Shown here one piece after another: positions 35,978-46,270 of a stretch of DNA of 64,000 nucleotides (position 1 is its first letter; each line of letters opens with the position of its first letter). Source of the stretch: Pomacea canaliculata (taxonomy: Eukaryota; Mollusca; Gastropoda; Architaenioglossa; Ampullariidae); contig NC_037591.1 in the NCBI RefSeq assembly GCF_003073045.1, forward strand, positions 27,065,319-27,129,318, written 5' to 3'. The notes under the pieces are model-generated. The model had not been told where the DNA came from. It ran no database searches and saw only the letters and a list, made by a program, of their open reading frames with translations. A program made the position numbers and the translations under genes.

Positions 35978-38900
35978 GTAAGTACATACCTGGAGTATAG
36001 CAAATAGGGTCAGATTTCTGTTTTTTTTTTTGTGGAAATTTCTGATACTCTACATATCGAAAGAAAGAGGAAGAATTAATAGGATTTAAAATGTATAAGA
36101 ATTTTGTTTACTTTCTTTTTTTCTTTAAAACATAATGACACGGGTTACTAGCTAGCTGCTAGACAAAGCAATCCAAGGAATGGACGAATGGACGAAATCA
36201 TTAGATATAGGTATATATATATACAAAAGAGAGAGAGAGAGAGAGAAGTTTATTCTGATTTTCATGTGTTGATGAAGTGAGCATGTTGATTGTAGTTGAC
36301 TCCCTAAATGAAGTGTCTCGACTAATGTGATTAATGACTGTGTGACCAGCAAGTGGTGAGGCATGGTGTTTCAGCTGTGAGAGTACTGCTCATCCAGCTT
36401 ATTGTCAGCAAATGATGGCTTGCTCGGAACACGAAGTAAGTAATCTCTTTGTTCTCTTTCCAAAGCCATATTTTACAATCTCCTTCTTTGTTAGTTTGCT
36501 TGTTTGGTTTTCTTTTCTTTTTTTTTTATTTGTTTGTTCGTTTGTTTCTTGTTGTTGTTGTTTTGTTGTTGTTGTTTTTTGTTAGTTTTTTTTTGTCGTT
36601 TTCTGATGTGTTCTATGTATGTGTTGGGCTTTAAAAAAAAAAAAAAAAAAGAGGATGGGCGCAAAAGAAAGAAGGGAAATGAGAAGAGAAAAGACGGACA
36701 ACGAGAACAGAAAAAATACACACGTGGAAGACAAACCCAGTGACAGAGATAGTATGGATGTAGTCACACAGATTAAAACCGAATCATTTTTGTCTAGGTG
36801 GTTCATTTTGTTCTGCCAAAAATTTCTGGGAGAAAACAGCTGTTAGTCGTTTTATAGGGCTGACAGTATTGTGATCTCTAGACAATGTATGATACAAACT
36901 TCAGTAGATAGCATTCTTCATTTTATTTGTTAAGAATAATATAAATAATTGCCAGTCTGCATGCATTCTGTTTTTCACATTTAGTTAACCCAAACCACAC
37001 CCACTCAAACTTTGTTCCTTAGGGTTCTAGCTAGATATGTGTGTGCATGAAACAACCTATTTTCTCCTTCCATGTTGACAATCAAGGCAAGGGTTTGACT
37101 TACATGCAACAGAATGACCATCAAATAGTATTTTGATATAGATAGCTCAAAATGCAGACCTTTCGTTCAAAGTCCGTATTAGGAATTTTCTGACCTTTGT
37201 TTTGTCCAGGAAAGAGTGAGAATCACAGTGTGGAAAACTTCTGTCTTGACCTGGCTTTTGTTTGAAATGTGAATTCGCTCTCCGATGGCATGCAATGTGA
37301 CTCAGTTTTTCAAAAGCCTGACTGTGTTGCTATGTCCTCAACATTTCCAATTTTCGCTATTTCTGCTCTCAACAAGAGTAGTCACTCACTGTAACTGTCA
37401 CTGTCAAAATCAGTCACTGTCTTTAATGACAAAATATACATATTTGTAGATAGTTTTATAAAAAAAAACACTTGGAGAGAGGACATTTTAAACATTCATA
37501 ATATGCCGTAATTTAGAAATGGCTAAAGATGATAATTTTCGTCAAATGGGAGGGCCGTGTCTGGCCTTAATGAATGTAGATGAAGGAAACAATCAGAAGA
37601 TATAGCTACTCTGCGGTTTTCTGTGTGGTTTCAGTCTTGCTATGCAGAGAAACACACCGCCCATACCGGCACACCGCAGTTTACTTCAGGCTGTAAGTCA
37701 ACATCGGTAAGTGCCTCCTCCTCCTCCTCCTCCTTCTTATCATCATCATCATCTGCAGCAGCAGCCATAGCAACAACATCCGAATCATGATCATCAGCAT
37801 CGTTGTATTTCCTGTGTATATGTTTCTGATGTCCTTTCCCACTGTACATCTGACGGTAAGTAAGAGATCACGTGTCGCTCGGCGCTGTAGGATAAGGATG
37901 TGTGTACATTTGTTATTCACATATTATCACTGGTTTTTCTCTGTGTATGCTTTATATCTATACACATCTCCCCATATCACCACGTGGTCCTCACTGATAC
38001 CTGTGTCGTGCAGGACTGTAGCAATCTAAACAGGACTCGCCGTGCGGCGGCGCCACAGTGCGTCGAGTGCTGCAGCGGCATCCTCTGCAACCGCCACAGC
38101 TGCGGAGCTGAAGGTAGGTCCTCAACACCACAAATATTTCGGCCTTTGTTTTCATGTGCTAAAGTGTCTTTGTGAGTTGTTTTCTTTAGACTGCAAAGAT
38201 ATAAACACATGCATTTACACAGCCGTTTGGGTGTTGCATGCACGCTCACCCTCAGTCCAAAAGTAACTGCCTCTTTGTCTTCGGATACCACGTCCATTGT
38301 AACTGTCATAACTCAAAACGTTATTTATACATTAATATCATTACTTTATAATTCATTACATATGTTGTGTGTTTCAACTGACGAACGAAATCCATCCACT
38401 TGGCTGACGATCATAACTAGGGCGTGTGTATATATATGGTAGAGGTAGGGTTTATCTCTCGGGCATCATGAAAATCATTCTAGGGTTTATTTTCTGGGAA
38501 ACATGGTAATGAAGAAATATTGTATGAACTGTGTGCAGAGATTGACACCACAAACAGATTGTGGTGCGCTAGCTGTGGCTATCAGTCGCATCCAAATGAC
38601 TGTGGCAAGGTCTCACTATGTTCACAAGACGAGGTAAGAGCACAGGAATATTTCAGTGATGTTACCTGGTGAACCACTTCCAGTTTGATGCCGGCGGTTG
38701 ATACCGTTAGCGTTCTTTGATCATGTCGGCTCATACAATAAAAAAAATTATCCTCAAGATCGCTGTGTACCTTGGTGTACAGTTTAGGCCTAATCATCAT
38801 CATCAGCATCATCATCATCATCAGCATCATCCATCCATCCATCCATCCATCCATCCATCCATCCATCATCATCATCAATCATCAATCATCAATCATCATC

Positions 38901-41900
38901 ATGTTTCTTTGATTTTTTTTAAAAATTGCAGCTGTGCTCCGTGACGCGGCAAGAGTTATTTGGTCGAAATGTCTATGCCATGGACTGTGCAAAAAAAACG
39001 GTGAGTCCTGATTGTGATACAGACTGTCCATCATGTAGGTTGTAGGACATGTCAGTTCAGTTTTCATGTCTTTAAAGCACTGTACAGACGATTCAACTAA
39101 GTCTGATGAAACACACTCTACAGAACTGTTCACGAATATGTTTACTTCAAGCCTGTAACCAGCTGTAGACTAGGACAATAATTTTTGTTATTTAAGCCTT
39201 TTCCTACCCAGTCGTGATAACACAGCTTTCAATGCTTTCTTTGCATATTATTTGCTTTGTATTCCGACAACAAACGAAGTTAATCTCAAATGGAGTGAAA
39301 TATTATTTTGTACTAAACTATATCATCTGACAAAACGATTTTCATCTATGTAGAGTTGTAGACATTCAAAGACTTATACGAGATAAAAAGGAAGCTCAAG
39401 GCTGCTGGCAAGTTAATAGAGCAAAGTTTGTTACAGAAATTCGTATTCAATTTTCTACTATTTCCTTTTTTTATTTATTTATTTTTTTAGAAAAGTACAC
39501 TTAACATGATAAATTCTAATACAAGGTCAATCAAACTGCAGCCAGTGATAGCTCTGAGCACATTGTAATGAAGTGTTAATTAAAAACCTAAACGGTTTTG
39601 TGACATAAGGGAAAATGAAGTCTTTAACCTCCTTCCAAAACCCAAGTGAGAACATAGTGGGCTTAGTGTGACATGGGAAAAGAGACATCCGCCTACAGGA
39701 TTTAAATTTAAACTAAATATATTAATTTTTCATGCTTTGGACTAGATTAAAAATATGGACCTTGACTCGCTGTGGAACTTGTATAAGAAGCTATTTAATG
39801 AGCTTTGATGGTGGTATTTAATGATGGCTTCGTGGCTTCATTTATACTTTGTATGCAAGCAAATGTAAAAGGATGGAGAAAAGAAGGTGAAAAAGAGGTA
39901 AAAATAATATGAAATAAAAGACTCACCAGTTTCACCAACCAAATGTGTGTCTTCACATCCTTTAGGCGTGCGCCGGAAAGACCTTGGAGCATGACCATTT
40001 GCTCTGCTGCAACACCTCCTTGTGCAACACCAACACCTTGGGAATCAACCCTGAGGTGTACACCCCACCGCCTCCGACTACTACCCCACCTCCACCATGT
40101 AAGTGATCATACTTTTCTTCCGCTAATGTTCAGATTTTATATGTATTTACAACATAGTGTGGAGAGATTATGATTGAACGCCACAGTGCTCTGCTGTAAA
40201 TGCCGCGGTGCATGCTGTCCTCGAATTACGAACGTCCGTCCCGACAAACGAGCTGCCACATGACTTGTCATAGATTCGTAATAACGAACACGGGAACTAA
40301 TTATTACTTTAGTGTTATTGTGTTTAACGAGTTTATGGTATTTGAAAACGAATTTGAAATGTTTATGTATGTAGAAAATATATATATATATATCTTTTCT
40401 TCGTACTTGCCAAAGACGAACCGTGCGCATGTGTTTGGACTTGCGAACAAAATATTGAAGACGGTCTCAGGGATGGAAGTCGATCGTACCCCGGGGACTG
40501 CTGGTGTTCTGTTGTGCTTGTGTCTTGCTTACATCGTAATATTCTGTGCTCTCATGAGTTGCTACCCATCCTCTTCCTCGTACAACTAATCCTCCGACGC
40601 TCATTGTCGTTGTCGCAGCTCCGGCCAATGCGTCCATCGACAACACCACCATCGACTACATCAGCCACCACGAGCTCAACGAAACGCTGACCGTCGTCTG
40701 CAACATCGACGGCTTCCCGGTCCCCAACGTCACCTGGACTTTCACACCGGCGGCAGCAGGCGGGGGCAACTCGTCCCTCAACGACACGTCACTCGGCGCT
40801 ACTGCTGTACCTGCCGCAAACGTCACGCTTGGGACAAACGTTACCACAAGCAACGACACAGGTGAGGGCTTTGTCAAGTCATCGTGTTAGGACAGTATCA
40901 TTGGGTTATAGGAAACTATAGTCAAGATACTTTAGGATCTGCGTCGTTAAATTCGTTTATATATTTTTTTTTTTCACTCTGAATTATTCTATTTCTATTT
41001 CTCGCTTCCTTCCACCCATCATTTAAAACCTGTTAGCTTGATGACAGTGTAGATGTAAAGTCGCCTGGACATCCATTGTTTCTCCATGGCCTCGTTGCAG
41101 GAGTTCCACAAAGCCGCGAGATCACGACAGGGGTGACAACTGCGGACGGCGTCAGCAAGCTGCAGATTACGTCCCCTGCCGCGGACAACGCGGGTGTGTA
41201 CGTGTGCTCGGCCTCAAACGGTCAAGGGTCAGCCAACGCCTCCGTCGTCGTCACTGTCAGCGGTGAGGGTCCACAGCGTCACATGACTTCACCTGTTAGC
41301 TCAGTACAAACAAAATCTTTATTCATAATTATTCAAATAAATATTTGAAATTAGTTTCTACTCCGACATGTACAAGCGCAGCTTTTAATCTCGATGAAGA
41401 ATAACAACAACAGTGACGCGTTCGCCCAAAGCCTTCCTTCAACTGAGACTGACATTATTAGACTCTTTAAAGAACTGAAATGAATGGTAATAATTTCAAT
41501 AATGTTACCTAAATGACACCCAGATTCGACATTTATTTACGTTTCAAATCTCATCACCTTATTTTATTTTTGGCGTAAATGCGTCTTTCACCTTCTTGAC
41601 AATGACCCTGACATTATTATTTATCTTCTCGACCTCGGAAGAACCTGTGTTCATCGGTACCCCGTCGCTTGATATACTGCTGCAAATATTTGTGATCCCA
41701 GGTTTTTCACATCATTTCCAATTGTACATATTCACCTTCCACTCTCTTTTGATATCATACCTTAACCCTTCTATTTAGTACTACTTATTCCTTTACTTAT
41801 TAGTTAATTACTTAGGCTGTTCTTCCCCCGTAAAGAGCGAGGGTAAAAATTATGGAAGAAAGCCAGTTTTGCTTACTTTACCTCTAGTTAGTAAAGAGTT

Positions 41901-44900
41901 GTCATTGTCATTGCCACTCACTCACTCAGCAATGAACGAATGCACGCAATCGATCACAAGCGCATCCCGTCGCTCGCAGGCAGTCATTAAACTAACGGAC
42001 TGAAGCAGCCATTAACAACCTTCATCACACCGTGACATTCATGAGAGCAGAGAGTGAAATTATACCGACATTTAGCACGCACTCTCTTCTGTGTGTGGGT
42101 GGGCGTGTGTGTGTGTGCGTGCGTATGTATACAACATGTTTGTATGCATGTGTGTGTCCGTGTGTGTGTGTGTGTGTGTGCATGTGTGTGTACGGCGCAT
42201 CAGCGGTGCCACTCATTAGCGGAGACCTCAACCAGACCATCGCCACAGACGCGCGCACTGACCTGTTGTTGGACTGTGACGTCACTGGCAGCCCCTCACC
42301 CAACGTGACGTGGCATGTCCCTCAGGTTGGTATGAAGACACAAGAACACGAAATTTCACAGTATTTCTAAACAACATATACTATAAAGACCCATTTCTTT
42401 CTCTCTTGTGTTTGTGTATGAGACAGAGAGAGAGAGAGAGAAAAAAAAAAAACAGGAACCCTTGAAGAAATTAATACAATGCACTGGTTCATCTGTTTGT
42501 GTGTGTGTCTGTGTTGGGTGTAGTTGCTCTTATCTCAGTATTTTATCAAACTTCAAGTTCGATATGTTACTTTACTTTTATTTTGATATATTTTGACCAT
42601 ATCGGAGACAGATGTCTTGGAACCATGTGTTGTAAGCGAAGATGTATTTCAGTTTCCACAAGATGTTGTAGTGACTTGTGTTCACAGCTGGGGGAGGAGA
42701 ATACGGCAATGGACAAAATATTCATTAAGTCCAAAAGAAATTACAGGATAAAAGATATTCTTTGTTAATGAAACAGACTGCCGGAGGTGTTGAACACCTG
42801 GCTAACGGCTCGGTCCTACTGCGCAACGTTCACACTGACAACACCGGCAGCTACCTGTGTGTGGCACAGAACAGCGCAGGTACTGCGGTCAAGTCTGTCA
42901 CCCTGACAGTGACAGGTGAGTAGCATGGGTACCACTGTTTTCTTTGTCTGTTTTCTTCTTAACATTGTCATTTGTTTTTCTACTGTCATCTAATGTTTAG
43001 GACACACTAACAAACACACACACACAGAGTTAGCGCTTTCAGCTGCAGCTGGAAGTATAAACTATTGTTATACCCAGGACAGCTGGAATGATTAGCCAGC
43101 TGTGAGACTGTGATCCATGTTTAACATGAAAGACTCCTTGTGTTGCTGGGTACTAGATAATGCCACTGAAGCGTGTCCAAGTGTAAGCCCCGCCTCTCCA
43201 ATCGCCACGCCCCTTACCAGAGGCAGTCAGCCAGCGTCTCCAAGCTCGGTCCATGATCAGTCCACAGGAGGTATGATCGCACTCTTACTTTAAAAGTACA
43301 GGTGAGATGAGTGACATCTAGGTGAGCAGAAAAGCAGACGCACTGAGTCACTGACTGTAAAATACACCCTAACTTTTTGTGTCATTGTTAGCTGATACAA
43401 AAACCAACAATACAGCAAAGAGAAAGTAAGTAAAGGAACAAACAAACACATAAGCAATGAAAGAGTTCCGTTGAGTGAGATGTTAGAGCCGAATAAAGCC
43501 GTGAAGTCTTGGCTGGTGTTGGCATTATTGCTTTAACGAGATTGTTATATGTTATTGTTTACTGTACTTCAGTGACGTTACCAGCAACACCCCCACCCCT
43601 GTCCATGATGGCGCTGGGGTCCGTCTGGAACAGCCTCACGGAACACACTTTCATCCTTCAGTGTCAGGTTGCCGGAAGTACTGCCCCCATCCCGATCACG
43701 TGGTCTCGCCTGGAGCACGACTTCAACCACAGTGACTCCGTGTTCAAGGACAATGGTTAGAGGCTGGAAGTGACATTCGTGGCAATGACGGTATGAGAAT
43801 GTGTGACGTGACATGACAGCGCTGTGAGTTTGTGCGCCATGACGCTGACGGGAAGTTGTTTGTGAGATCACAGGCAACGTGTGTGACGACAGTGACGTAT
43901 GGACTGGAGTGGAACATGTAGTGACGAAACCCCGAAGGTAGACAACAACAAGAAGCCGACGTGACGTAGACATGCGTCACTGAGACATTGCTGTTGTTGT
44001 CACAGGTTATGGCACGCTGGTGATCTCACAACTGTCCAGCCCGTCGCTGACCGAAACGGGTGTCTTCGGATGTCTGAGGGTAGCGGGAGGGCCTGGTGAC
44101 GTGCGACACTTTGTCAGTGAGTTCCGGTGAAAGTGATACGTCTTAAAATTTGTAATGAGTGATATTTAAATTCTTCTAAATGTGTTATACAACCTCTGCT
44201 AGTGTATGATGACTGAACTTCTCATTTTAATTCTGTCTAATGTGATTCCTGCAGCACATCTAATAAAACGAATTTACATTCTCACGTGTTTAGTAAGTGG
44301 GTTTATTGCAATGCATAATTTTACAAAAATCAGCCTTGAGCTATTAATAACAGGATTTCACGTAGCATTATAGCGGGATGTAATATTACATGCCAATCAA
44401 TATATGATAGCAAAATTTACATAACAGGCAACACGTGTGTGACAAAAGGCTGTCTACAGAGCAGTATTTGATGACAAATATCTTATGTGTGTGCGTGTGT
44501 GCGCGTGTGTATGTGTGTGCAGTTTACAAGGAGCTTCCAAGGAACATCACGTGTACTGAGAAGTTCTCTAACGGAAGTCCGTCCCCAGGTACAGTTCTCA
44601 GGTACGCACACGTCACCTCGATACAATGTACTTGCGGTGTACACCTTCAACAACCGCACAACCCACTGTATACTCAAGCCTCTTTGCCGCGGATAATTCT
44701 GTTATTACATTTGTTTTATAATAATAAAAACATCTTCAATGCTTTTATTAAAAATTTTAAGTTCCTTTGAATCTTTAATGTATACTGCATGTGACATCTT
44801 TTACTAACAGCTAACAGACTTTAGCGTCAATAAAATTACTGAAAGGAAAGGGTTAAACAATGTTTTCGACATATCCGGGTACTATTGACGATCCATGCAT

Positions 44901-46266
44901 GATATGTGGTATGTGTGTCTGTGAGTGCACATGATACATCTGAACTGTTTTATTAGACTAGCTGGAAAGCATACTCATAGCCCGTCACCAAACACACACA
45001 CACAGATAGAGAGAGGAAAAAAATGTTGCACGCTCTATCCGTTCTCTCACCTCGTCTCTCTCTCTCACAAGCTGTGTACAGGCTGCTTCACCAGGTGAGT
45101 TCATGTTTCAGTGTTCATTGTGTTACAGAGCGACATGTGGTCCTTGCAACTCCCCACAACAACCAGCCGCAGCCTTGACACAGGCAAGTTAAACACACGA
45201 GCAACACAGATACTGTGACTGAGTGTGTGTATATATGTCTGTGTACACGCGCGTTTGTGTGCGTGCGAGCGCACTCATGTATGTGCACGCTTGACTGACT
45301 TCTCTTTATTCACAAGCAGACTCGGGTTGCCATCCACTGACTGCACAGTCACAGTGCTGCAGCTAGTGTTGCTTTTATATTTTACCGGTCGTCCTGGGGT
45401 TGCGCTTCGGTTAACTACACGACAAAGATATGTTTTGCTTGTTCAGGTCGGTCTCCTGCCTTTTGTCACTCGTGCGCTGGGAAAATGTCTAAATCAAACA
45501 CACCCACTCACCACACACACATACTTGCACAGACACACACACACACGTAGGCACGAGTGTAAAATTCTGAAGCACCAAGCGTCCAAAGTACACTTAGACA
45601 CGCAAGTAAAGAGTCCGTGGAAATGTCAAACAGTCCTGTTTGTCAGATACAAAGCGGCCAGATCCACTCACACGTTCATTATTAAAGCAGAGCTGGCCAG
45701 CCCTCGCTGCGCCTCATTAAGGTGTCGCATGTGTTCCAGGACAGCTTCATCTGTGAGAGCGCCGAGAGGAAGGGCGTCCTGGCCCCCGGCGGAGGCGCGG
45801 TCACCTGGCTAATTAGGTAGGTGACGTCATGCAGGTCGACGTGGGGCGATTTCGCCGAGGTGCGAACCTCCATTTCAACTAGGCGAAGGTTTTGATGTGT
45901 GTTACCAGGTCTGACGAGAGTGAGTGGGGGAAGGGGAGGGTCTATGTTTATGTAGTGATGTAGTTCCCGGCATATTTGTCCGCATGTTTGCAGTCTACAT
46001 TACGTTACCCAATAAAAAGTAGATATCAACAATCGAATTGTAAACATATTATTGGATATTGGGAGAATAATTTACCATTACAATTACAAGGGGTCCGGAG
46101 AAGTCGTCTGCGTCGGCGACCCTGTGTGTGACGAAGAATACTGTCAACTTGTCGGTGATTATAGAAAACTCGAGCTGTGCATGTCATCCATGGTGTTTAC
46201 CTGTTTCAGAAAAAGCGGCGCCGTGGCACTGCTTGCAGACGACCATGGATCGGTGAAGATTGTCAC
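35476..46266 (+). CDS. Three-finger plus Ig-domain secreted/surface protein (at least 15 exons, probably 19 or more)
   Basis: Coding exons by splice site and phase: 35476-35488, 35948-35977, 36350-36435, 37635-37706, 38014-38113, 38539-38633, 38932-39000, 39966-40098, 40619-40861, 41101-41262, 42204-42325, 42777-42915, 43157-43270, 43573-43755, 44006-44116. Probable continuation: 44523-44601, 45129-45183, 45740-45816, 46066-46266. The first fifteen exons join with no frame break into about 557 residues: signal peptide, two Ly6/uPAR-type three-finger domains, Pro/Thr linker, and three Ig domains of I-set/C2 style, the first with many N-X-S/T sites. The true 3' end and any membrane anchor were not found. 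A role in adhesion or recognition is inferred from domain types only. The combination of domains is one I do not recognise. Confidence 0.82.
36350..38113 (+). CDS. Three-finger domain 1 of the Ig gene (exons 3-5)
   Basis: Exon 36350-36435 (WCFSCESTAHPAYCQQMMAC, then S-E-H-E), 37635-37706 (S-C-Y-A-E-K... QFTSGCKSTS) and 38014-38113 (D-C-S-N... CVECCSGILCNRHSCGAE). The cysteine pattern is that of Ly6/uPAR domains, except that the usual D before L-C-N is I. Phases 1-0-0-1 equal those of the minus-strand gene. All donors are GTAAGT or GTAGGT. Confidence 0.85.
37713..37752. repeat. (TCC)n and (ATC)n microsatellite in intron 4
   Basis: Starts 6 bases into the intron, directly after the donor GTAAGTG. 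CCT/TCC triplets are followed by ATC triplets. Confidence 0.8.
38539..40098 (+). CDS. Three-finger domain 2 and Pro/Thr linker of the Ig gene (exons 6-8)
   Basis: Exon 38539-38633 (RLWCASCGYQSHPNDCGK, then VSLCSQDE), 38932-39000 (LCSVTRQELFGRNVYAMDCA) and 39966-40098 (A-C-A-G... LLCCNTSLCN). After LCN the last exon continues as a Pro/Thr hinge (YTPPPPTTTPPPP). The 38932 exon has an A-M-D-C in place of the usual S-G-C. The hinge would be a flexible, possibly O-glycosylated spacer to the Ig domains. Confidence 0.85.
38793..38899. repeat. (ATC)n/(CATC)n microsatellite in intron 6
   Basis: ATC triplets, then about nine perfect CCAT tetranucleotides, then ATC and AATC units. It ends about 30 bases before the acceptor at 38930-38931. 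Confidence 0.9.
40619..41262 (+). CDS. Ig domain 1 of the Ig gene (exons 9-10), densely N-glycosylated
   Basis: Exon 40619-40861 supplies the B- and C-strand landmarks (LTVVCNIDGFPVPNVTW). A Gly/Ala/Asn insertion rich in sequons follows (N-S-S, N-D-T, N-V-T twice, N-D-T), with N-A-S, N-T-T and N-E-T near the start: nine or more sequons in 80 codons. Exon 41101-41262 supplies the E- to G-strands (KLQITSPAADNAGVYVCSAS, then VVVTVS). The intron inside the domain is phase 1. Typical I-set features are L-x-I...D-x-A-G-x-Y-x-C. The long glycosylated C-D region is unusual. Confidence 0.85.
42094..42195. repeat. (GT)n microsatellite just upstream of exon 11
   Basis: Roughly 100 bases of TG/GT-rich sequence ending eight bases before the exon 11 acceptor (GCATCAG, exon from 42204). 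It occupies the place of the polypyrimidine tract. Confidence 0.9.
42204..42915 (+). CDS. Ig domain 2 of the Ig gene (exons 11-12)
   Basis: Exon 42204-42325 reads DLLLDCDVTGSPSPNVTWHV; exon 42777-42915 reads GSVLLRNVHTDNTGSYLCVA then QNSAGTAVKSVTLTVT. Cys, Trp, L-x-L, D-x-x-G-x-Y-x-C and G-strand are all present: a textbook I-set domain. The internal intron is phase 0, unlike domain 1. The acceptor of exon 11 follows a long GT repeat instead of a pyrimidine tract. Confidence 0.87.
43157..43270 (+). CDS. Exon 13: Ser/Pro-rich linker between Ig domains 2 and 3
   Basis: Acceptor GGTACTAG and donor GTATGA bracket 114 bases that are phase 1 in and out. The product is Ser/Pro/Thr-rich (ACPSVSPASPIATPLTRGS, then SPSSVHDQS). 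With symmetric phases it could be skipped without frame loss, so it may be alternatively spliced. No domain is recognised. Confidence 0.6.
43573..44116 (+). CDS. Ig domain 3 of the Ig gene (exons 14-15)
   Basis: Exon 43573-43755 reads HTFILQCQVAGSTAPIPITW then SRLEHDFNHSDS; exon 44006-44116 reads GTLVISQLSSPSLTETGVFG then CLRVAGGPGDV. Cys and Trp of the first sheet and L-x-I-S...T-E-T-G-x-F-x-C of the second are present. The Tyr before the second Cys is replaced by Phe, two residues before it. The donor after the first exon is GTTAGA, a weaker site. Phases are 1-1-1. Confidence 0.8.
44485..44520. repeat. (GT)n microsatellite just upstream of exon 16
   Basis: TGTGTGTGCGTGTGTGCGCG-type tract that runs directly into the acceptor AG at 44521-44522. 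There is no pyrimidine tract between. Confidence 0.9.
44523..44601 (+). CDS. Exon 16 of the Ig gene, probable; 3' boundary ambiguous
   Basis: Follows acceptor GTGTGCAG at the end of a GT repeat and joins exon 15 in phase: Y-K-E-L-P-R, then NITCTEKFSNGSPSP. Two donors fit: GTACAG after CCCCAG (end 44588, phase 1) and GTACGC after TTCTCAG (end 44601, phase 2). The second leads in phase to the next candidate exon, so I use it. A third reading keeps the exon open and, with one base added in the CCCC run at 44583-44586, continues as QVQFSGTHTSPRYNVLAVYT then F-N-N-R-T-T-H-C, which also looks Ig-like. Confidence 0.5.
45129..45183 (+). CDS. Candidate exon 17 of the Ig gene, with a GC donor
   Basis: Acceptor TGTTACAG and a GC-type donor CAG/GCAAGT, the consensus form of the rare GC-AG intron class, bracket 55 bases. 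In the phase left by exon 16 it reads ATCGPCNSPQQPAAALTQ and exits in phase 0, which the next candidate exon needs. The support is phase continuity only; no domain is recognised in so short a piece. Confidence 0.4.
45740..45816 (+). CDS. Candidate exon 18: first half of an Ig-like domain
   Basis: Acceptor GTGTTCCAG and donor GTAGGT bracket DSFICESAERKGVLAPGGG then A-V-T-W-L-I, which has the B-strand Cys and the C-strand Trp of an Ig domain. Entry phase 0 and exit phase 2 match its neighbours. GC content is well above the surrounding intron. The exon at 51944-52076 looks related (V-L-E-C-R-K ... V-Q-W). Confidence 0.55.
46066..46266 (+). CDS. Candidate exon 19: Cys-rich second half of an Ig-like domain
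   Basis: In the phase left by exon 18 it reads IIYHYNYKGSGEVVCVGDPV, C-D-E-E-Y-C-Q-L-V, YRKLELCMSSMVFTCFRKSG and ALLADDHGSVKIVT. The latter part resembles the E-F-G strands of an Ig domain with extra cysteines. The acceptor (GGGAG) is poor. The exon may end in place at a TGA (46268-46270), which would end the protein, or use the donor GTGATC at 46267, whose phase fits the candidate exon at 50653. I cannot decide between these. Confidence 0.45.
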
Positions 46267-46270
46267 GTGA

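Noticed and set aside
36449..36846. Cluster of open frames rich in Phe/Val on plus and Lys/Asn on minus
   Set aside because: Caused by T/G-rich and A-rich simple sequence, including a run of about 18 A, inside intron 3 of the Ig gene.
42600..42700. Cys-rich plus frame (M-C-C-K-R-R-C ... C-C-S-D-L-C) that looks like the end of a three-finger domain
   Set aside because: It lies inside intron 11 of the Ig gene, lacks L-C-N and has no acceptor and donor pair in the family phase. Probably chance.
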